From NCBI RefSeq assembly GCF_000016285.1, contig NC_011989.1, forward strand, positions 1,863,001-1,927,000: 64,000 bases of DNA, in the 5' to 3' direction. This stretch comes from Allorhizobium ampelinum S4. GTDB taxonomy: Bacteria; Pseudomonadota; Alphaproteobacteria; Rhizobiales; Rhizobiaceae. The notes beneath the pieces are model-generated. The model was not told where the DNA came from. It searched no databases and worked only from the letters and a program-made list of their open reading frames with translations. Positions within the stretch are counted from its first letter, which is position 1; each line of letters opens with the position of its first letter. Below, piece after piece: positions 18,739-29,407 of the stretch. Position numbers and translations under genes: made by a program.

Positions 18739-19220
18739 GTTGGCCTCGAAAATAAGTAAGTCTAATGTTGTTTCCTATTTCTTTTGCAGTTTTAACTGCC
18801 GGCCCGATTCAGTTCACGAATATAAAATCGGAAAATATATCCTTGACTTTTGATGAGGAATTCTTCGCATCCCCTGTGGGATGAAGTGCTATGTGCGGGA
18901 TGCCGAGCGGCAGTCTCTTACCAATTTCATCGGTAAAGTTTCACTAGGCAGGAAAGCGCCGCAAGCGGATGACCTGTTGGGTCAATCGTCCGCGGCGGCT
19001 GTTTCCGTCAACCATATCCCAGGCTTCCAGTATGAGGACTTCCAGCCGTATTCCTTCGCGGCGACGATATTTACTTCGTATCATTGATAAAAACGATTTG
19101 ACTGTGCTCAACAGAGGTGCGTTCGGTTCCGAGCGCTAAGATCTCTCGGGCTGGCTTTCAGTAGCCCGAGGTTGCCGAGTAGTAGATGCTTCGGAATTAG
19201 GCCGAGCATTCATTCTTGAG
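18739..19220. other. Gap between repressor gene and dnaE2
   Basis: No supported gene. A plus-strand frame at 18881-19087 (68 codons) has no recognisable feature. A cro-like gene would be expected here, divergent from the repressor, and I see none, which suggests that the early phage region was lost or replaced at this point. Confidence 0.5.
19145..19170 (-). terminator. Candidate hairpin downstream of dnaE2
   Basis: An 8-bp perfect stem (CTCGGGCT/AGCCCGAG) with a 10-nt loop lies 51 bp after the dnaE2 stop. There is no clear T-run on the minus strand, so termination is uncertain. Confidence 0.35.
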
Positions 19221-22200
19221 TTACCGGAAATCTCGGGGTTTAGGGAATGCGCTCGGCATAGTCTCGGGCTCGGGATCAATACCTTTATGCCGAGCTCGAC
19301 ATAAGGGCACGACGATGTCTCGAGGCTTTGGTGGCGACCTGTCTCGGCTGTCGCCGCCTCCCGGCGAACCATGGGCAAACTCATCCCCTCTGCCTGTCGG
19401 CAGCTTGAACTCCATATCCCTGTCGGCAAGGCCGGAAAGGTCTGACGTCAGGTCGAACAATTGCTGCGCGATAAGGTGGACAACCTCTCCTTCTCGCTGA
19501 ATTCGGCCATGGATCGCCATCATCGATGACCCGAGCACGATACGCCGCCGCTTTTCAAACAGTTTGGGCCAGACGACGATGTTTGCAGGTCCAGTCTCAT
19601 CCTCAATTGTGATGAACATTACGCCCTTGGCAGAGCCCGGCTTTTGCCGGACCAGCACCAAGCCTGCTGTAATGACCCAGCGACCGTCGCGTGCGGTCAT
19701 CGCTTCCTCGCAGGTGACAATATTGCGTTTCGCCAGATCGGTACGCAGGAAAGCGATCGGATGATCTCGAAGAGTGAGCCCGATATGCCCGTAATCCTCA
19801 ACTACGTTATGGCCTTTGGTCATTTGCCGAAGTTCGACCTCTGGTTCGTTTTGCTCGGCGATAGTCTTCATCTCACGTTCGGCGGCAGCCGCAAACAGGG
19901 GCAGAGGCTCGTCGCGCAAAGCCTTGATCGCCCAGAGCACGTCGCGCCGTGCAAGCTTCAAGGAAGGCTGGAACGCGTCGGCGTGGGCCAGTTCGACCAG
20001 TGACGCCGCCGGTACGCCTGATCTCCGCCACATGTCATCGACAGAATCGAACGGACCATTCATTCGGGCCGCCACGATCCGAGCTACATCCGCAACGACC
20101 AACCCTTTCACCATCCGCATGCCCAATCGAACCGCATGCTGCTGCGTGGTGCCAATCCTTTCCAAAGTGCAATCCCAGCGCGATCGATTGACGCAGACAG
20201 GACGAACCTCAACGCCATGGGCGCGGGCATCGCCGACAATCTGCGCGGGTGCGTAAAAGCCCATCGGCTGGCTGTTCAACAGGGCAGCACAAAAGACATC
20301 AGGGAAATGGCATTTCACATAGTTCGAGGCATAGGCGATCAACGCGAACGATGCGGCATGCGATTCCGGAAAGCCGTAGGACCCGAAGCCCTCGAGTCGG
20401 CTGAAAGTCTTCTCGGCAAATTCAGGAGTGTAGCCATTCTTGACCATCCCTGAGACCAGCTTTTCCTTGAACCGGCTCACGCCGCCCGTGAACTTGAAAG
20501 TCGCCATGCTCTTTCGCAACTGATCGGCTTCGCCACCGGTAAAACCGGCGCAGACCATGGCGACTCGCATCGCCGATTCCTGAAACAGTGGCACGCCCAG
20601 CGTTTTGCCGAGGACGGCTTCCAGTTCCGGCGTCGGATAGTCGACGTCTTCTTTTTTCTCCCGCCGGCGCAGATAAGGATGCACCATATCTCCTTGGATC
20701 GGCCCAGGACGCACGATCGCCACCTGTACGACGAGGTCGTAAAATGTCTTGGGCTTCAGGCGTGGCAGCATCGCCATCTGCGCTCTGGATTCGATCTGAA
20801 ACGTCCCCAACGTATCGGCCTTGCAGATCATCTCGTAGGTCGCCTTATCTTCTTGGCGGATCTTTGCCAGATCCAGATCATCGCCCTTGTGCTCGCGGAT
20901 CAGAGCGAAAACCTTAGACATGCAAGTCAGCATGCCGAGTGCCAACACGTCGACCTTCATGAACTTCAGCGCCTCGACGTCATCCTTGTCCCACTCAATG
21001 ATCTGTCGATCCTCCATGGTGGATGGCTCAATGGGAACGAGATCGTCGAGACGATCATGCGTGAGCACGAAGCCACCCGGATGCTGTCCCAGATGACGGG
21101 GAGCACCCATTAACTGTTGTGCCAATTGTAGAGTAAGGGTCAGCCTGCGATCGTCTGGATTGAGGTTCAGCTCGCGCACATTCCGATCGCTGGTCTCCTG
21201 CGACCAGGACCACATGCCCGATGATAGCGCTTTGATCAGGTCTTCCGGCAAGCCAAGCGCCTTTCCGACATCGCGAATGGCTCCCTTTGCCCGATACCGG
21301 TTCACCGTCGCGCAGAGCGCTGCCTTTTCCTTGCCGTAGGTTTTATAGATCCACTGGATCACCTCTTCACGTCGCTCGTGTTCGAAATCGACGTCGATGT
21401 CTGGAGGCTCATCCCGCTCCTGGCTGACGAAGCGTTCAAATAGAAGATTATTGGTTTCCGGGTCGATAGACGTCACGCCGAGGATATAGCAGACAGCAGA
21501 GTTCGCGGCGGACCCACGGCCCTGGCAGAGAATGCCTTTTGCCCTTGCAAAACGAACGATCGAAAACACCGTCAAAAAATACGGCGCGTATTTCATCTTA
21601 TGAATGAGGTCGAGTTCGTGGCGGATGATCTGCAAAGTCTTCGGGGGCAGGCCCTGTGGGTAGCGATCAGGCACACATTGCCAGACGTAGTGCTCCAGGG
21701 ACTCCTGAGCTGTCTTCCTAGGCACGATAGCCTCTTCCGGATACTGATACGTCAATTCCTCAAGGGAGAATTTGCACCGATCAACAATTTCCATGGTTCG
21801 CCGCAATGCTTGCCGGTAGCGCGGAAACAGACGTTCCATTTCTTCCGGAGGCTTAAGATAGCGATCGGCATGACGCTCGCGCTCGAAGCCGACGGTATCG
21901 ATCGTCGTGTTGTTGCGAATGCAGGTGACGATGTCCTGAAGTTGCCGCCGTCCCGGCTCATGAAACAGGACATCGTTGGTGACGACGGTCTTCACCTTGA
22001 AGCGGGTCGCCATGTTCGAAAGCTCGTGCAGCCGCAGTTGATCATTCGGACGACGGCGCAGACACAGCGAGAGATAGGCCAGGTCCCCGAACACCTCCGC
22101 CATCTTTCGCAGTTGGACAGCACACGTGTCATCGGCGAGATCGGGCACCAATATGCCGAGCAGGCCTTCGCCATACTGGGCGATGTCATCAAGCATCAGA

Positions 22201-22514
22201 ATGCAATTGTCCTTGCCGCCTCTGCCCTTACCCAGCGTAATCAACCGGGCCAGCCGAGAATAGGCCGTGCGGTCCGTCGGGTAAACCAGGATCGACATGC
22301 CATCCTGCAGATCCAGCCGACAACCGACGACCAGGCGCACACCGGTGGCGCGGGACGCTTCCAGTGCCCGAACAATGCCGGCGAGCGAATTGCGATCAAC
22401 AACACCGATGGCATCGATGCCGAGGCTCTTTGCTGTCTCAAACAGCTCTATCGCGCTGCTGGCACCGCGCAGGAACGAGAAATGGGTGGTGACCTGAAGC
22501 TCGGCATATCTCAT
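19221..22514 (-). CDS. dnaE2: Error-prone DNA polymerase DnaE2 (ImuC)
   Basis: C-family polymerase for SOS mutagenesis and lesion bypass together with ImuA and ImuB. 1,097 residues. An N-terminal PHP domain ([36 protein letters not shown]) precedes the palm with catalytic acids in [16 protein letters not shown] and [15 protein letters not shown]. The HhH and OB-fold region ([20 protein letters not shown]) follows, and the C terminus ends in RDFR as in rhizobial DnaE2. Its ATG at 22514 overlaps the imuB stop. Frame intact and full length, so probably functional. Confidence 0.96.
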   Translation of the reverse strand: MRYAELQVTTHFSFLRGASSAIELFETAKSLGIDAIGVVDRNSLAGIVRALEASRATGVRLVVGCRLDLQDGMSILVYPTDRTAYSRLARLITLGKGRGGKDNCILMLDDIAQYGEGLLGILVPDLADDTCAVQLRKMAEVFGDLAYLSLCLRRRPNDQLRLHELSNMATRFKVKTVVTNDVLFHEPGRRQLQDIVTCIRNNTTIDTVGFERERHADRYLKPPEEMERLFPRYRQALRRTMEIVDRCKFSLEELTYQYPEEAIVPRKTAQESLEHYVWQCVPDRYPQGLPPKTLQIIRHELDLIHKMKYAPYFLTVFSIVRFARAKGILCQGRGSAANSAVCYILGVTSIDPETNNLLFERFVSQERDEPPDIDVDFEHERREEVIQWIYKTYGKEKAALCATVNRYRAKGAIRDVGKALGLPEDLIKALSSGMWSWSQETSDRNVRELNLNPDDRRLTLTLQLAQQLMGAPRHLGQHPGGFVLTHDRLDDLVPIEPSTMEDRQIIEWDKDDVEALKFMKVDVLALGMLTCMSKVFALIREHKGDDLDLAKIRQEDKATYEMICKADTLGTFQIESRAQMAMLPRLKPKTFYDLVVQVAIVRPGPIQGDMVHPYLRRREKKEDVDYPTPELEAVLGKTLGVPLFQESAMRVAMVCAGFTGGEADQLRKSMATFKFTGGVSRFKEKLVSGMVKNGYTPEFAEKTFSRLEGFGSYGFPESHAASFALIAYASNYVKCHFPDVFCAALLNSQPMGFYAPAQIVGDARAHGVEVRPVCVNRSRWDCTLERIGTTQQHAVRLGMRMVKGLVVADVARIVAARMNGPFDSVDDMWRRSGVPAASLVELAHADAFQPSLKLARRDVLWAIKALRDEPLPLFAAAAEREMKTIAEQNEPEVELRQMTKGHNVVEDYGHIGLTLRDHPIAFLRTDLAKRNIVTCEEAMTARDGRWVITAGLVLVRQKPGSAKGVMFITIEDETGPANIVVWPKLFEKRRRIVLGSSMMAIHGRIQREGEVVHLIAQQLFDLTSDLSGLADRDMEFKLPTGRGDEFAHGSPGGGDSRDRSPPKPRDIVVPLCRARHKGIDPEPETMPSAFPKPRDFR

Positions 22515-24022
22515 GCAAATATCCCCTGGACGAACCATTTGTGCGAGCCGGTCTCGCCATCCACACCGTCTCCTGACCGGAACACCCACAGACGCTCGCC
22601 GGCTTCATCCTCGATGATGAAATAATCCCGCACTGCTGCCCATTCGGATGTACGCTGCCACCACTCGCCAAATATCCGCTCGGGCCCATCGGCGCGCTTC
22701 ACTTTTCGCCGCTTGCCCCGCCATGTGACGGAAACGGGTGGATGGTCGGGCATCAGCGCGATGACCTCGACCAGCTCTGGATGCGTAAGCAAGCGCACCG
22801 GTCGCGGCCAATGATGCGACCATGATACCGTGACATCTTCGGCCACGGCCGCGATACGCTGAACGCTACGCTCCGGAACATCGGAGGCGACAGGTGCGAA
22901 GCGATAGACCCGTTGTCCACGATTGCCGAAGAGGTCGATGAGCGGCGTGATATCCGCGCGCTCTTCCTCAACGAGACCAGACGATCTCTGCGTCTCCTCA
23001 AGAGGTTCCGCCATGATCGCCACCAGGGTCAGTTTTTCGATGCCAAAGCCCGGGTCAATCTTTTCCGTCCGGTCCCTGAACAGCTTCGTCAACCAGGCCA
23101 CATCGCGTGCCGCCTTTGCAGTGCCCACCCGTAGAGCCTGGGCGGTATTATCCACCCTTTGGACGATAAGATCGAGCCTGCGAACACCCAGGCCTTGTCT
23201 GTGAAGTTCATTACAGAGCTCCCCAACCAGTCGACCGACATATTTGTTGATCGTTTCGGCAGCCCCGATCGGTTCCTGGAACGCGCGGCTGACCTCAATT
23301 CGTTCCGGGCTGCGAATAGGGTCGATCGGCTCGTTGAGGCGGCCGAAAATCTGATCCAGACGGCGCGCGATGTCTGGACCGAAACGCAGTGTCAGCGGCG
23401 CGCGCGGTGTCGCAGAAAGCTCACCGATGGTTCGAAAGCCGAGGGTCCTCAGGTCATTCACGGTTTTTTTGGGCAGCCTCAGCAATGACACTGGTAAGCG
23501 CTGGACGGCGTGGGCGGTTTCGCTGCGGGGCACGATCATCACTTCCTGGCTGATGGCTCGTGCGCAGGCATGCGCGGCACCCCAGGTATCCGCGATGGCA
23601 ATACGCACCGTCAGCCCCCTGCCGCGAAAACGATTAGCGATGCCGGTCAGCATCGCAAGCTCTCCGCCCTGCAGATGATCGGCACCATCGGTATCCATGA
23701 CGATACCATTTGGAGCATCGATGGCGACAATCGGCGAATATTGAGCGAGTACCCATAATGTAATGCGTTCAAGAGCCAAAGCGTCTGCCGCCGGATCGGC
23801 ATCGATCATCAGAAGCCTCTGGAACAGGGCCTGGGCCTTTGCGGCCTGCATTCCAACACGCACGCCGGCCTTTTTGGCTGCCGCATCTACCGCAGACACC
23901 CATCGTTTTGAGCCGGTCCTGGCGATCATGGCGGTCGCTTGCTCAACCGGAATGGTGGGATCGGCGCGACGAATGCGATCCGTCGGCAGATCTGGAAGGT
24001 AGATCGATACGACCCTGGTCAT
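22511..24022 (-). CDS. imuB: ImuB, Y-family polymerase-like mutagenesis protein
   Basis: 503 residues. Related to Y-family polymerases but, as known for ImuB, the catalytic acids are missing: the N terminus reads [18 protein letters not shown] instead of the usual DxDxFF motif. ImuB is the hub that binds DnaE2, ImuA and the beta clamp. It keeps HhH-like fingers ([21 protein letters not shown]). The C-terminal half holds the ImuB-specific domain. The ATG at 24022 starts at the conserved [11 protein letters not shown]; it overlaps imuA by about 80 bp. Confidence 0.93.
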   Translation of the reverse strand: MTRVVSIYLPDLPTDRIRRADPTIPVEQATAMIARTGSKRWVSAVDAAAKKAGVRVGMQAAKAQALFQRLLMIDADPAADALALERITLWVLAQYSPIVAIDAPNGIVMDTDGADHLQGGELAMLTGIANRFRGRGLTVRIAIADTWGAAHACARAISQEVMIVPRSETAHAVQRLPVSLLRLPKKTVNDLRTLGFRTIGELSATPRAPLTLRFGPDIARRLDQIFGRLNEPIDPIRSPERIEVSRAFQEPIGAAETINKYVGRLVGELCNELHRQGLGVRRLDLIVQRVDNTAQALRVGTAKAARDVAWLTKLFRDRTEKIDPGFGIEKLTLVAIMAEPLEETQRSSGLVEEERADITPLIDLFGNRGQRVYRFAPVASDVPERSVQRIAAVAEDVTVSWSHHWPRPVRLLTHPELVEVIALMPDHPPVSVTWRGKRRKVKRADGPERIFGEWWQRTSEWAAVRDYFIIEDEAGERLWVFRSGDGVDGETGSHKWFVQGIFA

Positions 24023-24695
24023 CACACGCTCCAACGATAAACTCAGCACACTCGCCTGCACGCGATCTCATCAGTTCCAGCAACCAGGTTGCCCGCCCCA
24101 CACCGGGCACGGGCAATTCCTGCGATGGCAACACGCTGACCCTCCACCGGGTGGTCGATGCGGTCGGTTGGCCATAGTCATTGGCTTCTGTCTGTCGTCG
24201 CCATCTGCGAACAACGAGCGCCAATGTTCCCTTCTTTTCGGCAGCAAGCTGAAGGCGTCTGCTTGCCAGCATCGGCAGCCGGACCAGTTCGCCAACAACG
24301 GCACCAAGGCCACCATAAGACAGCGCCTCTTCCATGGAGGCGAGGACGTCCTTTTCCGTGTCTCCCTCTACAAATATGACGCGATTTGCATCGAGACCGA
24401 CCTGGGCCAGTGCCGGAAAGAACAGATCCGGCCGCGTCAGGCACCAGACGATCTTTCCTTTCGTTCTCGTTGCAATCCCGGCTGCAAACAGGGCAGCGGC
24501 GGCTCCATCGACCGTGTCGGCGCCACCGCCCGCAAACTCATGCAGTGCGCCGCGAGCAAGACCACCTCCCGGCAGCATGGCATCGATCTCATCCAGGCCG
24601 AACGGCAAAGACCCAGACGGCTTCGAAAAGCCTCCTTCAAGAGAAGTAATCCGATCGCGAAGATCGGCTATGACGTGCTCGCGCGTAGCCGTCAT
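23943..24695 (-). CDS. imuA: ImuA, RecA/SulA-like mutagenesis protein
   Basis: 250 residues. First gene of the imuA-imuB-dnaE2 operon. Family signature LPFGLDEIDAMLPGGGLARG, then a degenerate nucleotide-binding region (GGGADTVDGAAAALF); ImuA proteins are RecA-fold relatives. Known to be needed for ImuB-DnaE2 mutagenesis. A LexA-type box lies 66 bp upstream. Confidence 0.93.
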   Translation of the reverse strand: MTATREHVIADLRDRITSLEGGFSKPSGSLPFGLDEIDAMLPGGGLARGALHEFAGGGADTVDGAAAALFAAGIATRTKGKIVWCLTRPDLFFPALAQVGLDANRVIFVEGDTEKDVLASMEEALSYGGLGAVVGELVRLPMLASRRLQLAAEKKGTLALVVRRWRRQTEANDYGQPTASTTRWRVSVLPSQELPVPGVGRATWLLELMRSRAGECAEFIVGACDDQGRIDLPSRSADGSHSSRRSHHSG

Positions 24696-24760
24696 CGTTC
24701 ACGTAATCCTCTCGGTCCGTGGTGCCCATTGGAACGGTATCATGCCGTTTGAATATTTAA

Positions 24761-24775
24761 GTTCATGTTTTGTTC
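24761..24775 (-). promoter_or_regulatory. LexA (SOS) box of imuA
   Basis: Exact GTTC-N7-GTTC (spacer ATGTTTT), the direct-repeat LexA site known in alphaproteobacteria, 66-80 bp upstream of imuA. Predicts DNA-damage induction of the whole operon. Confidence 0.88.
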
Positions 24776-25269
24776 CTACGCAAGAAAAGAGTCAAGTGGC
24801 TATAAACTTCGAACTTTCTCCCGTTTTTTAGCAAAAAGAAGATTCGCAAATCGAATCATCGGACTAGATGGTGATCCAGCCAAGTGACGTTTTTGAGAAA
24901 ATTGTTTCGCCAGAGCACGGCCATCATAGGAACACTCTGTGGAAAAGAGGGCGCTACAGCAAAAGAGCGCAGTCGACTATTCTAAAGGAGATTGGATTTG
25001 TCGACAACCTTACGCCGGACGCGGTGGCAGGCAGGCAGTCGTGGTGCTCGAGAAGCTGGGCAACGCTCGCCAGCAACTGGGGGAGCGGCCTAAACGTGCG
25101 AGAAGCCGCCGCCCGCATGAAAATTGGCAAACCTCGAACTACCAAGCACTGAGATATCAACCGCATCGAAGGTCAAGCTCACGTATGCTCCGTATGCGTT
25201 CTCAAAATTCGGACGGACCCACCACTTTCGTGTCGTGACGGCTCTACGTTCGGCGGAAAGGTGGTGCCA
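24776..25269. other. Intergenic stretch upstream of imuA
   Basis: About 490 bp, less GC-rich next to imuA. Overlapping open frames exist on the plus strand but none shows a recognised domain or a good start. I see no gene that can be supported. Confidence 0.5.
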
Positions 25270-25746
25270 CTACGGCCTAGTTGTTGGTGAAAAATTGCCA
25301 ATAATGAAGCCATCAACGGATGATAGCTTACCTCGCCAGAGAACTCCCTGATTTTCTGGAAGTGGGGCTTGGCCCGGGGCATAAAATCGCGCGTTCATCA
25401 AATGAACGTAGCCGATGGGCGCAGGTTGCCAATCCTCAGAAGCACCCTCAGGCTGCTCATATATTGCCGTGTACTCCTTCCAAGCATTACCGAGGAAATC
25501 TGAAATATCATTCGGGGCCTGCGAAGAAATCTTCATCAGTTTAGAAAGTTCCTCGAAATATTTTTTGCCACCGACGAGCATTCCAGAAACGATCACACCC
25601 TTGACAGTTAATGTGACACCAATTTCGATCCCATGAGAGACAATATTCTCGATCGTAGTTCGAAGAAACCAATCTGTAGCATCGATAATTTCTACCGGCT
25701 GCACTCTTTGCTCTACACCGTCTTTAATGTTTACCTCGTCTGCCAT
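25270..25746 (-). CDS. GvpU-like protein (gas vesicle accessory family)
   Basis: 158 residues from ATG 25746, preceded by a strong GAGGAGG ribosome-binding site; a longer in-frame extension upstream lacks support. Sequence blocks WFLRTTIENIVSHGIEIGV, VKGVIVSGMLVGGKKYFEEL, YVHLMNARFY and WRGKLSSVDGFIIG resemble proteins annotated as gas vesicle accessory protein GvpU. No gas vesicle gene is present, so the real role is unknown. Domain recognition is from memory and should be searched. Confidence 0.6.
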   Translation of the reverse strand: MADEVNIKDGVEQRVQPVEIIDATDWFLRTTIENIVSHGIEIGVTLTVKGVIVSGMLVGGKKYFEELSKLMKISSQAPNDISDFLGNAWKEYTAIYEQPEGASEDWQPAPIGYVHLMNARFYAPGQAPLPENQGVLWRGKLSSVDGFIIGNFSPTTRP

Positions 25747-26560
25747 GATGTGCCTCCTCGACTTTTGGTAAGAACATATCAGACATCCAAGTCGCTGAAA
25801 ATTAGCCGTTACTAAAAAAAATCCAAATGTACTAAATTTTGGTAGTTGGCTGAATAATAAAGAAAATATCAAGGGCACTTTAAAATTAACTTGGTTTCGA
25901 TCACGCCACTCTGCCCAGACTCGGATCACGAAGTCGGCGGGAAGTCTGTCCGCACTTACCTGAAAATTGCCCGTCGTGGAGATCGCCAGCCGCGTAGGCA
26001 CACCAACTGCCTGCACAGTCAACAGCAGATCGTCGATATGCCAGCCCAAAATTAAGGTTTGGGCCTGTACCTGCGTGACAACTCTGCCGGAACATGCCCA
26101 CGCGCTTGCTACGGAAACCTTTTGCAGCATTCTGCAAAAGGGGTTGGCGTACGGGGGATACTCTACCTCGATAGTCACGGCCAAACGACGGAAGGAAGCC
26201 CGTCACACGGTTCTGTTTCGTTAGTGCGAAGGAAAAAACGCGCAGTCGGGGGCCTGCATTTCCTGCAGATTATGATGAAGGGTTATCGCGCCTTCTTTGG
26301 AAAGTGGGTCCGTTGGCTACAAGACGCGACTGAAAAACCTCTCCCCAAAAGACCCAAACATGGATTGCCACAGGAAGCGCCTGTCGGATTGTGCCAAGAA
26401 AACCTTGCGCGCGCAGACGGATCGATGAAGCAGTTTGAAAAGTGCATTCGAACGGAACGGTCTATACCGGGATCTATATCAAGCCAGAATGGCGGCCAGA
26501 TGCGCATGGTGGTGCGGATACCTATCCCAGCGGGCCAGATGATTATGGGCTGTGATTTGA
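25747..26560. other. Gene-poor stretch between the gvpU-like gene and hicB
   Basis: About 810 bp. The first part (to about 25870) is AT-rich and probably holds the gvpU-like promoter. Opposing open frames at about 25,900-26,590 (a minus-strand frame beginning MAVTIEVEY and a plus-strand frame of 178 codons) show no family I recognise; they could be gene debris. Confidence 0.5.
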
Positions 26561-26590
26561 TATTAAACCCCGACTTTGCGGGGTTTAATA
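26561..26590. terminator. Bidirectional terminator downstream of hicB
   Basis: A 12-bp perfect stem (TATTAAACCCCG with its complement) and 6-nt loop, flanked by A/T runs on both sides. It lies 21 bp past the hicB stop. Confidence 0.8.
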
Positions 26591-26610
26591 GATAGAAAAT
26601 ATGCCATTAG

Positions 26611-27024
26611 TTAGCAAGGAAGCGCCTTTGGCTCTTCGCCAGTCAAAGGTAAGCCCGTCAAGCCAGAAAAACGGACCCAATCGTCCATATTTTGCGCTGT
26701 AGACGAAAGCTCTTTGATATTCTCTTCAAGATCTTGGACCCTGCCGTCGATGTCGTCGAATTTGGACGCCAGTGTTTTGAATGCCTTCGCCATTGCCCTA
26801 TCCTTTTTAGCCGCACGTATTGCGGCGGCGCCGGGTTCGGGTACTTCTTTACCGAGACGTTTTGCCTCATCGATCCACTCTTTGACGGCCAACAATCCAT
26901 TTTGCAGCGCTTCGCTTTGTGTTTCCCCATCGGACATGCACCCGGGAAGGTCTGGAACCAAAGACATAAAGCCGCCGCCGTCATTTTCAGAAAGAGGAAC
27001 GATAATCATCGGATAGTCGTTCAT
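26611..27024 (-). CDS. hicB: HicB-type antitoxin
   Basis: 137 residues. HicB fold at the N terminus (MIIVPLSENDGGGFMSLVPD, LPGCMSDGETQSEALQNGLL, WIDEAKRLGKEVPEP) with a charged, coiled-coil-like C-terminal extension rather than a clear DNA-binding domain. Overlaps hicA by 4 bp (ATGA), so the order is toxin then antitoxin, as in most hicAB operons. Neutralises HicA in the cytosol. Confidence 0.86.
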   Translation of the reverse strand: MNDYPMIIVPLSENDGGGFMSLVPDLPGCMSDGETQSEALQNGLLAVKEWIDEAKRLGKEVPEPGAAAIRAAKKDRAMAKAFKTLASKFDDIDGRVQDLEENIKELSSTAQNMDDWVRFSGLTGLPLTGEEPKALPC

Positions 27025-27293
27025 TCTGTGTCTCCCTTTTGGCTGAGCTTGGCTTGCTCACACGCTCTAATCATACTGCAAATTTTCTTAACATATATTG
27101 TCTTGATAGGGCGATTGTAAGGAACCGTGAGGTGGCCGGTTATAAGGGTGCTTGATGCCTTATAATGGCTTCCGCGGGTTGGTGGTTGCCAATTGATGTC
27201 ATGCTCTGCGCATAGTTTTGCGAAATCGTCAACGGTCCATCCTTTGGATGGGTTCGCTTCCATTTGCTCGATCAGAGTTTTCTTTTTGGCCAA
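27021..27293 (-). CDS. hicA: HicA-type mRNA interferase toxin
   Basis: 90 residues. The dsRBD-like HicA core has the catalytic His43 in RGSHYKASS and the C-terminal strand TVPYNRPIKTIYVKKI. The start is TTG at 27293, with AAAGGA about 10 bp upstream. Cleaves mRNA when free of HicB. The N-terminal 20 residues are longer than in the shortest HicA proteins. Confidence 0.86.
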   Translation of the reverse strand: MAKKKTLIEQMEANPSKGWTVDDFAKLCAEHDINWQPPTRGSHYKASSTLITGHLTVPYNRPIKTIYVKKICSMIRACEQAKLSQKGDTE

Positions 27294-27440
27294 ACGTTTG
27301 TATCCTTTGCATGTTCCTTATTGCCGATGGAAGCTTGCGCGTACCGGAGAACGAAACGTAATTATTCTTAATGTGGCATTTTTGCTCGATCATAGCCCAT
27401 GGTGAATCTCCCGCTAGGTTTAGCAGTTTAGCAATTGCCA

Positions 27441-28022
27441 TTATCGTAGCCAATTCATTCCACGCAATTCGTGGGCGACCGCTTCGCATGCACTTCTGCG
27501 TCCTTTAGCGGATATTGCGTCAGCAATAATGTGCTCGCCTTTTAACGCGCCTTGCGTTGCCAGGCTTGGTTCTTGGGATGCGATCGTTTTCAATAGGGTC
27601 TTCTGCTCGGCCCTAATCGGTAGTTTGCATATTTCAGCAACCCTGCGCATTGCAAACATGTCGATGGTATTGGTCTTTGCGGTTTCTGCCGGATTTGTTA
27701 CGGGCTTAAAGCTTTTCTTTGGCGCGGGTGGCGGGTTCGTGGAGACGCTTACCTGCTTCCACCCTTGAATTGTCATGCATTGCTGAACGAATTGATCCGC
27801 GCGAATGGCATTGCCGATGGAATTTCCGATCTGGGCGCCAGCCACATAGCTGGGTGAGCCCCAAGCCACCATGCTCTGCTGAGTGGAACTTGATAGCATT
27901 TGGCATTTGGCCATTGCGATGTCGATGTTTTCCGGGTTCGGAACAATTGGCTGGTAAGTCGTTGTCGATTGGCAGCCAGCCAGCAGAAAAAGCGCGGCAA
28001 CAGCCGCTGAAATGCGTTGCAT
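27441..28022 (-). CDS. Hypothetical lipoprotein
   Basis: 193 residues with a clear lipoprotein signal (AAVAALFLLAGC, Cys17). The mature part has no recognised domain; it includes a Pro-rich linker (NPPPAPKKSFKPV) and ends in a Cys-containing helical region. It lies upstream of hicA on the same strand with a 147-bp gap. Possibly a prophage-carried accessory gene. Confidence 0.72.
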   Translation of the reverse strand: MQRISAAVAALFLLAGCQSTTTYQPIVPNPENIDIAMAKCQMLSSSTQQSMVAWGSPSYVAGAQIGNSIGNAIRADQFVQQCMTIQGWKQVSVSTNPPPAPKKSFKPVTNPAETAKTNTIDMFAMRRVAEICKLPIRAEQKTLLKTIASQEPSLATQGALKGEHIIADAISAKGRRSACEAVAHELRGMNWLR

Positions 28023-28359
28023 CTGAAATACCCCTTGCCCCCAATGGCAAGGGATAGTTGCAACATTAGGTATGACTTGTCTAGCCCCTGGGGAATGGCC
28101 AGCGGCTCTGCTCGCCCGAGTCTGCTTTCAGCATTTTGCCTCGGGGGTCAAGCCTCCAAGGCAATGGTCTGACCGCCACACATGATACGCCTCTGGTGCA
28201 GGGCGTCAGACTTGTTGACGCTCTTTGATGGCTGATCGTCGCCACATTGCATCTCTCTCTTGCTTTCTATGCCTGATCTAGGCCATAAATCCCGGACCCT
28301 TCGCTGGTATGCGAGGACCGCGAAGTGTTTGGCGGTCCTTCATATGAGACAAGGGGGGC

Positions 28360-28699
28360 GGAGCGCTAGGAGCGCAAATTATCCGGCGCGGAGCGCTAGC
28401 CCCAAAGGTCTGGAACGGTAGACCGAAACGAATTCAAGCACTTGCCGGAATTGGAACGCTAGGAGAGCAAAACTGCGGCTTTCGCATGTGCGCGCGCCAT
28501 TTCCTATTTCCTTCGATATGAAGTGTGTGTTGATGGTGGTGCTTTGTAATAAGTGTTTCTCCTGCGCGTCATGTTAGGCCGCACCTTACCTCTCCTACCT
28601 CTCCATTCTGTTTTAAGTGTATGATTTTATTTACTTCTACCTCTCCATTTGTTATATTTTTATCTCTCCATTTTGATTTGTTATCTCTCCTACCGTTCC
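28360..28699. repeat. Array A: paired hexamers 9 bp apart, inverted halves
   Basis: Left half: GGAGCG at 28360 and 28369, GGAGCG at 28390, GGAACG at 28412, GGAACG at 28453 followed by GGAGAG at 28462. Right half, in reverse orientation: CTCTCC at 28590 and 28599, 28641, 28674, 28685, then CGTTCC at 28694. Pairs are exactly 9 bp apart. The last unit lies 27 bp before the start codon of a decayed reading frame. Confidence 0.85.
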
Positions 28700-28726
28700 A
28701 AAAAAACAGGAATAAGGGGTTCTTCA

Positions 28727-28890
28727 ATGAAGAAAATGAGCATTGAAGCCTTTCTGAATTGGGCTTTCATTAAGGAATTTGCAAAATCTGGTCTGGATCG
28801 GAAACTGGTCTAGCTCCAATCGGATCGACTTGGGGAGTGGTTGAGGCCTTTGCCGAGCTGGGCACGCAGTTGTCAGGCAACAAACCGCCT
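28727..28890 (+). pseudogene. Decayed copy 1 of the 259-residue gene at 30393
   Basis: The first 14 codons are identical in sense to the intact gene (MKKMSIEAFLNWAF). A 1-nt deletion near codon 20 leads to a stop at 28811. Shifting frame restores homology (TGLAPIGSTWGVVEAF against VGLASIPSSWGMIGSY). Homology ends near 28880, where antirepressor-like sequence begins. Confidence 0.85.
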
Positions 28891-28891
28891 A

Positions 28892-29295
28892 CCTGACGAT
28901 GAAAAGGCGTATTGGAATCTGAATACCGTCACTTCTAATGACGGTATTCGTGCAGGGAGCCCACATGCTACCATCGGCAACGAGCCCGGTCTCTACCGCC
29001 TGATCTTCTCCAGCACCAAGCCGGAGGCCGAACGCCTAAAGCGCTCTGTCTTTAATAAGGTCTTTCAACCCTGCGCTGCCAGCCGTTTTGCTCCAGCCGC
29101 GGTGATCGATCAGGAAATTGTCCGAGAGCAACTCGCCATGGTGCGCGCAGGCGCGGTCTACCAGCGATATCAACAATGGTCTGCTGCAAACAACACACCT
29201 TACATCATGAAATCTTCGCTCGGCAAACTCTTGATCGGGCGGGGCTGGTGAAGCATGGTGACAATTGGCACGCTATATGTCGGCGTGCTGCTTAA
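28892..29295 (+). pseudogene. Truncated copy of the BRO-N antirepressor at 54885
   Basis: Matches the intact antirepressor in two blocks: LPDDEKAYWNLNTVT to VFNKVF (middle of the BRO-N domain) and VYQRYQQWSAANNTPYIM to the C terminus. It lacks the first 45 residues and about 60 residues between the blocks, and it is frameshifted near 29245. It is fused directly to the end of decayed copy 1. Confidence 0.85.
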
Positions 29296-29407
29296 GCCGT
29301 CTGCCGCCGCCGTCATCAGCCAATAATTCGCCGTCAACGGCTACCGAACTACTCGATGGCAGCCGTTTGGTCCTGTTGCGCGCCCGGACCCTTCGGTGGT
29401 ACAAGGT

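Noticed and set aside
26059..26595. 178-codon plus-strand frame near hicB
   Set aside because: No recognised domain, poor start context and overlapping frames on both strands; it ends in the hicB terminator.
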